A stretch of 40,793 nucleotides of DNA from the NCBI GenBank assembly GCA_023807065.1, contig JAJJLU010003663.1, positions 1 to 40,793 of the forward strand, given 5' to 3'. A program made the position numbers and the translations under genes. The notes beneath the pieces were generated by a model. That model was not told the origin of the DNA and did not search any database. It was given only the letters and a program-made list of their open reading frames with translations. This stretch comes from Isotricha intestinalis (Eukaryota; Ciliophora; Litostomatea; Vestibuliferida; Isotrichidae). Below, piece by piece: positions 37,010-40,793 of this stretch. Position 1 is the first letter of the stretch. Every line of letters starts with the position of its first letter.

Positions 37010-38020
37010 TTAATGTTTCTTATGTTTTTTCATATATTCATCGTAAATAACAGCACAAGCAATAGAATGGACTTTAGTATCAACATCATCACTTCTACTA
37101 GTTAAAACAACAGGATGACTGGTACCTACAAGTAACATTCCAGCAATATGTCTAGCACTTAAAGTAATGAATTTCCATGACATATTATTACTTTCAATAT
37201 TAGGGAAAACAAGAATATCAGCATCACCCATAATTTTCCTATTTGCTCTTTTTTGAATACAAGCTTCCTTTGAAAGAGCCATATCTAAACTTATTGGACC
37301 ATCAACAATACAATCTTTAATAGCGCCTTGTTCATTCATTAAAGTTAATTTTTCAGCATCTACTGTTGCTTGCATTCTTGGATTTACTACTTCAATAGCA
37401 GCTAATGCAGCTACTTTAGGATTAAATACATCAAATGCTTTTGCAATTTCAACTGCGTTATTAATAAGATGTACTTTATCTTCTAAATTAGGATACATTA
37501 TCACACCTCCATCAGTTAAGAAAAGTAATTGTTCAATTCCTTCTATTTCAGCTATGACTACATGAGTTAACTGTTGTCCTGTACGTAATCCTACTTTTTT
37601 ATCTAAGAGACTTCTTAAGAATTCTTTTGTTGGTATTAATCCTTTCATATATATATCTGCTTCACCATCATGTACTAATTTCACTGCTGTTAATCCTGCT
37701 AAATTTGGTTCTGGTTCGTTTATTACTCTAAAAGAAGAAATGTCAATATTGTTTTCTTTTGCTACTTTCCTTATCTCTGCCTCATTCCCTACTAATATAC
37801 ATTTTGCTAAATTCAATTTTAATGCTTCTACACATGATTTTAATACTATGTCATCATCTGGACATGATACTGATATTGTCTTTAATGGAAGTTTTGATGC
37901 TGTTAATATCTTTTTCATTAAGTGCTTTGACCATGATTTATCACTGTTGTCTACAAGACTTTTCGAAGATGCAATAATTAAAATAGTTATTGTTATTGTT
38001 AGAGATACACGGGATAACAT
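37010..38020 (-). CDS. Phosphate butyryltransferase/acyltransferase with N-terminal hydrophobic extension
   Basis: A 336-residue protein of the phosphate acetyl/butaryl(butyryl)transferase family, which converts acyl-CoA plus phosphate to acyl-phosphate plus CoA, the step before ATP is made by an acyl kinase. Diagnostic blocks are YMKGLIPTKEFLRSLLDKK followed by VGLRTGQQLTHV, LTDGGVIMYPNLEDKVHLIN, GPISLDMALSKEA, GDADILVFPNIESNN and VVLTSRSDD. These follow clostridial Ptb closely rather than the longer acetate-type Pta. Bacterial Ptb has about 300 residues; here an extra ~30 come first, MLSRVSLTITITILIIASSK, a positively charged then hydrophobic segment suitable as a signal peptide or membrane anchor, or perhaps for an organelle such as a hydrogenosome. 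Likely laterally acquired. It would fit butyrate-producing fermentation (inference). It is divergent from the SK channel, 166 bases start to start. Confidence 0.9.
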   Translation of the reverse strand: MLSRVSLTITITILIIASSKSLVDNSDKSWSKHLMKKILTASKLPLKTISVSCPDDDIVLKSCVEALKLNLAKCILVGNEAEIRKVAKENNIDISSFRVINEPEPNLAGLTAVKLVHDGEADIYMKGLIPTKEFLRSLLDKKVGLRTGQQLTHVVIAEIEGIEQLLFLTDGGVIMYPNLEDKVHLINNAVEIAKAFDVFNPKVAALAAIEVVNPRMQATVDAEKLTLMNEQGAIKDCIVDGPISLDMALSKEACIQKRANRKIMGDADILVFPNIESNNMSWKFITLSARHIAGMLLVGTSHPVVLTSRSDDVDTKVHSIACAVIYDEYMKKHKKH

Positions 38021-38186
38021 TTTTTTTATAATATTATTTTTATTCTATATTTTTTTTTTTATTGTTTTATTTTTTAATTTATGTTATATTTATTTCAGTT
38101 CTATTCTTTATTTCGGAATAAGTGATTATTGAAATTTAATTATATTTTGAAATCATTTTTTTATTTTTTAAATAACAAATTTTTAA

Positions 38187-39692
38187 ATGTCAAATTCTCA
38201 TATTCCAATAGTGAATGAATCTTCTCAAAATAATTTAAATTTCCCACCAGAATTATTACCAAATGGAATCCCAAATTCAGTATCAAAATTAAATGAAAAA
38301 AAAGAAGAAAAAAATATAGAATCTCCTAATATATCTCAAGCAACAAAAAGTTTAGGAAGAAGATTTAGTATAACCCAATTAACAGATTTAAAAATGTTAT
38401 TTCTTTCAAATTATTTAAAAAACGAGCAAAATTTAGAAGATGAACATTTAACGGAAGAATATTTTAATACAGTATTTATAGATGAAATGATATCAACTCT
38501 TTTTGTTGCTTTAAGTTTAGGAAGTGGGATAATATATTATGAAACTAGAACATGTAGTGAAAAAAAATGTAATGAATTTGGTTATTTTGATAAAGTAATT
38601 AATTTAAGTTTAATTTCTGTTTCAATTGGAGTTATTGGATTTATTTTAACAATGATTCCAAGATACATTCATTTATTTTATTTATATAGAAGTGCTAAAT
38701 ATATTAGTTCAATTGATAATTTTTTCCAAAGTGGTTTATTATCTATTTCTATCTTTGATTTTATTTTTGCTTTCATTCATCCTAATTTAATTTTTAAAGA
38801 TAAATATGTTACCACAGGAAAAAAATGGAATTTATTAGAAGTTAAATATAATGTTAATGATTTTTTACTATCAATAATGTTATTTAGAAGTTTTTATTTT
38901 GTTAAATTTTTTATTTTGTGTTCTAATTATTATGGAGCAAGAGCTGATAGAATATGTAAAATGATGGGAAAACAATCAAGTTATATTTTTTCATTTAAAT
39001 GTTTATTAATAAGTAAAACCTTAAAAACTTTAATATTTATTACTTTATTAGTATGTTTAACATTATCATATATGTTAAAAGTAATTGAAGGTCCAGTTTA
39101 TAAAGTATTAGGAGGTGAAAATAATACAAATAATTATATGCAATATATAAATTGTTTTTGGAATGTTTTAGTTACAATGACAACTGTTGGATATGGTGAT
39201 TATTTTCCTGTTAGTATTCTTGGAAGAGTTGTTGGTTTTGTTATTGCAATATCAGGAACTGTTATTGTTGCTTTAAATATTAATTTTTTTCAATCTACTA
39301 CTGAATTAGGTGATGATGAAAAAAGAACTTTAGATTTTATTTTAAGATTAGAAGAAGGAGATAAAATTAAAAATTTAGCTGTTTCTTATTTTAAAAATAA
39401 TTTCCAATATGTTATTACTAAAAGGAAATATTTCAAAGGAGAAATTCCAAATACTAATGAACAAAAGAAAATTATGATTCAAAAAGCAAGAGATAAATTT
39501 TATTATAGGAGAAAATATAAAGAAGTTGTTCATAGATTTCAAATTAAATATAAAATGGCAGTTGATGTAGATATGGTTAAGAAAAAAATTAGATTTTTAG
39601 ATGATACTGTTATTAATTTAGGAGAAAAACTTCAAATTTTAAATGATAGAATTGAAAAATATTTCTCAAAACAAGAAGAGGTTGTAAATTAG
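38187..39692 (+). CDS. SK-type (small-conductance Ca2+-activated) K+ channel
   Basis: A 501-residue protein with six membrane segments. S1 is near residue 101. S4 has few charges (SIMLFRSFYFVKFFILC). The pore is MTTVGYGDYFP (about 330-340) and S6 is VVGFVIAISGTVIVALNINF. Low S4 charge, overall length and a C-terminal basic amphipathic stretch (RRKYKEVVHRFQIKYKM, about 437-453) followed by a coiled coil fit the SK/IK family, whose C-terminus binds calmodulin constitutively and gates on Ca2+. In ciliates such channels give Ca2+-dependent K+ currents that shape swimming behaviour; this is family knowledge, not seen here. The N-terminus (1-85) is disordered. This is the only confidently called gene here that ends in TAG. 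Confidence 0.88.
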   Translation: MSNSHIPIVNESSQNNLNFPPELLPNGIPNSVSKLNEKKEEKNIESPNISQATKSLGRRFSITQLTDLKMLFLSNYLKNEQNLEDEHLTEEYFNTVFIDEMISTLFVALSLGSGIIYYETRTCSEKKCNEFGYFDKVINLSLISVSIGVIGFILTMIPRYIHLFYLYRSAKYISSIDNFFQSGLLSISIFDFIFAFIHPNLIFKDKYVTTGKKWNLLEVKYNVNDFLLSIMLFRSFYFVKFFILCSNYYGARADRICKMMGKQSSYIFSFKCLLISKTLKTLIFITLLVCLTLSYMLKVIEGPVYKVLGGENNTNNYMQYINCFWNVLVTMTTVGYGDYFPVSILGRVVGFVIAISGTVIVALNINFFQSTTELGDDEKRTLDFILRLEEGDKIKNLAVSYFKNNFQYVITKRKYFKGEIPNTNEQKKIMIQKARDKFYYRRKYKEVVHRFQIKYKMAVDVDMVKKKIRFLDDTVINLGEKLQILNDRIEKYFSKQEEVVN

Positions 39693-39782
39693 GTTTTAAT
39701 TTAAAATTTTATTATAGTTTTTATTATATTTTATTTTAATTCTTATTTATTTTAATTCTTTAAATATATTAATCTTCAAACT

Positions 39783-40793
39783 ATGAAATTTTATATTATA
39801 ATATATTTATTTGTTTATTCATTATGTACATTATCAGTTTTATCTCCTTCAGATTTATCAGAAGAAATATTAAAAATAACAAACAATAATAAAGAAATAG
39901 AATATAAATTAGGTAAATTTGGTAAAATACCTTTTGGAAAAACAATCTCAGGTCAAATATATATTAAAAAGCAAAATGATGGTACAAATTATTGGTGTGA
40001 TTATTCTAAGACTTCACCAATAAATATAATAAATAATAATTATATTCCAATAATATTAGTAGATCATTCAGAAGATTGTAAATATTCTCAAAAAGCTTAT
40101 AATGTTATGAAAAGAGGAGGTAATGTTATGTTATTAGTTTTTGATCAAAATACTTTGAATGATGATTTTAATGTTGATGATCTTTTAGGTGAAAATGTTG
40201 ATATTCCAAGTGTGATTATTCCTAAAAATATTGGAGATTTAATTTCTAAATATTCTAATAATAATGTTATTTTGTCTATTAGCTTTACTGGGGTTAATGA
40301 AAAAAATATTGTGGAAATGAATTTATTTTTAAGAAGTGATGATGTGAAATCTATTTCTTTTTTTAATGAATTTAATGAATATAAAAATATACTTGGTGAT
40401 AAATTAATATTTAAACCTGTTTATAAATATTTTAGTTTTAAAGAAGATAAATATGATAATTCAATTAATTCTCAAAGTGGAAATTCATGTATTAAAAAGA
40501 AAATTAATTATTGTGGAACTGATAATATTGATTTAAATATTAAAAACCCAAGATTAATTTTAATTGAAAATTTAAGACAATCATGTATTTATAGTCAATA
40601 TAATATTGATATTTATTGGAATTATATGATATATTTTAATAATAATTGTTTAAAAATAGGAAATATTGATTTTAATGAAGAATGTTCAATAAGAAGTTTA
40701 TCAAAAAATAATATTGATAAAAAGAAAATAGATTTATGTATGAATAATTTAATATCAATAGAATCAAAAGTTGAAGAAGATTATAAATTATAT
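39783..40793 (+). CDS. Vacuolar sorting receptor (VSR/BP-80-like), 5' part, runs off the window
   Basis: 337 codons are open from ATG 39783 to the window edge. A signal peptide is clear (MKFYIIIYLFVYSLCTLSV). A protease-associated (PA) domain follows (about residues 40-165): FGKIPFGKTISGQIY, PIILVDHSEDCKYSQKAYNV, RGGNVMLLVFDQ and DIPSVIIPKNIGDLI. The receptor's central domain follows, with NPRLILIENLRQSCIYS, a YWNYMIYF block and a Cys pattern ending in ECSIRSL ... KKIDLCMNN, which lines up with the plant VSR blocks NLRQLC, WDYVTDF and KKIDKCM. VSRs carry soluble hydrolases from the Golgi to lytic vacuoles; in ciliates they are implicated in sorting to phagosomes and secretory granules. EGF repeats, the membrane helix and the tail would lie beyond the window. 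Confidence 0.88.
   Translation, partial: MKFYIIIYLFVYSLCTLSVLSPSDLSEEILKITNNNKEIEYKLGKFGKIPFGKTISGQIYIKKQNDGTNYWCDYSKTSPINIINNNYIPIILVDHSEDCKYSQKAYNVMKRGGNVMLLVFDQNTLNDDFNVDDLLGENVDIPSVIIPKNIGDLISKYSNNNVILSISFTGVNEKNIVEMNLFLRSDDVKSISFFNEFNEYKNILGDKLIFKPVYKYFSFKEDKYDNSINSQSGNSCIKKKINYCGTDNIDLNIKNPRLILIENLRQSCIYSQYNIDIYWNYMIYFNNNCLKIGNIDFNEECSIRSLSKNNIDKKKIDLCMNNLISIESKVEEDYKLY

Noticed and set aside
1..40793. tRNA, rRNA or other structured RNA genes.
   Set aside because: No stretch with tRNA-like A and B boxes or a GC-rich cloverleaf stood out by eye; an RNA search tool would be needed to exclude small ncRNAs.

Overview
This window looks like a macronuclear scaffold from a ciliate that reads the standard genetic code. 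The DNA is extremely A+T-rich. Long genes end in TAA (TAG once) and no gene needs a reassigned stop codon. Six introns of 26 to 50 nt, all GT...AG, can be placed because each restores a recognisable protein or an uninterrupted frame. The gene set (SK-type and cyclic-nucleotide-type K+ channels, a plant/ciliate-type vacuolar sorting receptor, MORN, IQ and B-box proteins) is protist-like. Two enzymes of clear bacterial-anaerobe type (phosphate acyltransferase, DUF362) suggest an anaerobic habitat. My inference is an anaerobic litostome such as a rumen ciliate; the sequence alone does not prove this.

Layout. Positions 1-577 (-) hold the start of a PD-(D/E)XK 'nuclease family transposase' (Rpn-like) gene that runs off the window. 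A GC-rich palindrome lies just upstream, followed by a decayed minus-strand gene at about 880-2150. From 2295 to 7122 lie UFD1 (+), a cyclin Y-like protein (-), a two-exon C2H2 zinc-finger/coiled-coil protein (+) and a three-exon MORN protein with a lipidation-type N-terminus (-). Positions 7522-11373 encode a 1283-residue protein with two dynamin-like GTPase domains. Positions 11374-14607 hold no intact gene. They contain a second palindrome of the same family and, at about 12915-14540 (-), the wreck of a SKI2/MTR4-type RNA helicase.

A WNK-type kinase with one micro-intron follows (14608-16421). Three minus-strand genes come next: a cyclic-nucleotide-gated-type K+ channel, a rhomboid-family protein that seems to lack its catalytic His, and an IQ protein with a possible glycogen-binding-type domain. 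Then come a B-box/coiled-coil protein and a four-helix membrane protein (+). Positions 26963-32995 (-) encode SPT6 with an unusual ~700-residue tail: 29 Trp residues in Asn-rich GW/WG/EW-type repeats, an RGG box and seven CCHC zinc knuckles. The rest is a coiled-coil protein, the two bacterial-type enzymes, an SK channel and the start of a vacuolar sorting receptor.

Most neighbours are unrelated housekeeping or signalling genes with no operon logic. The most promising leads are the SPT6 tail, which combines a transcription elongation factor with what looks like an Argonaute-hook and zinc-knuckle module, the tandem dynamin-like protein, and the butyrate-type acyltransferase with an N-terminal targeting-like segment.
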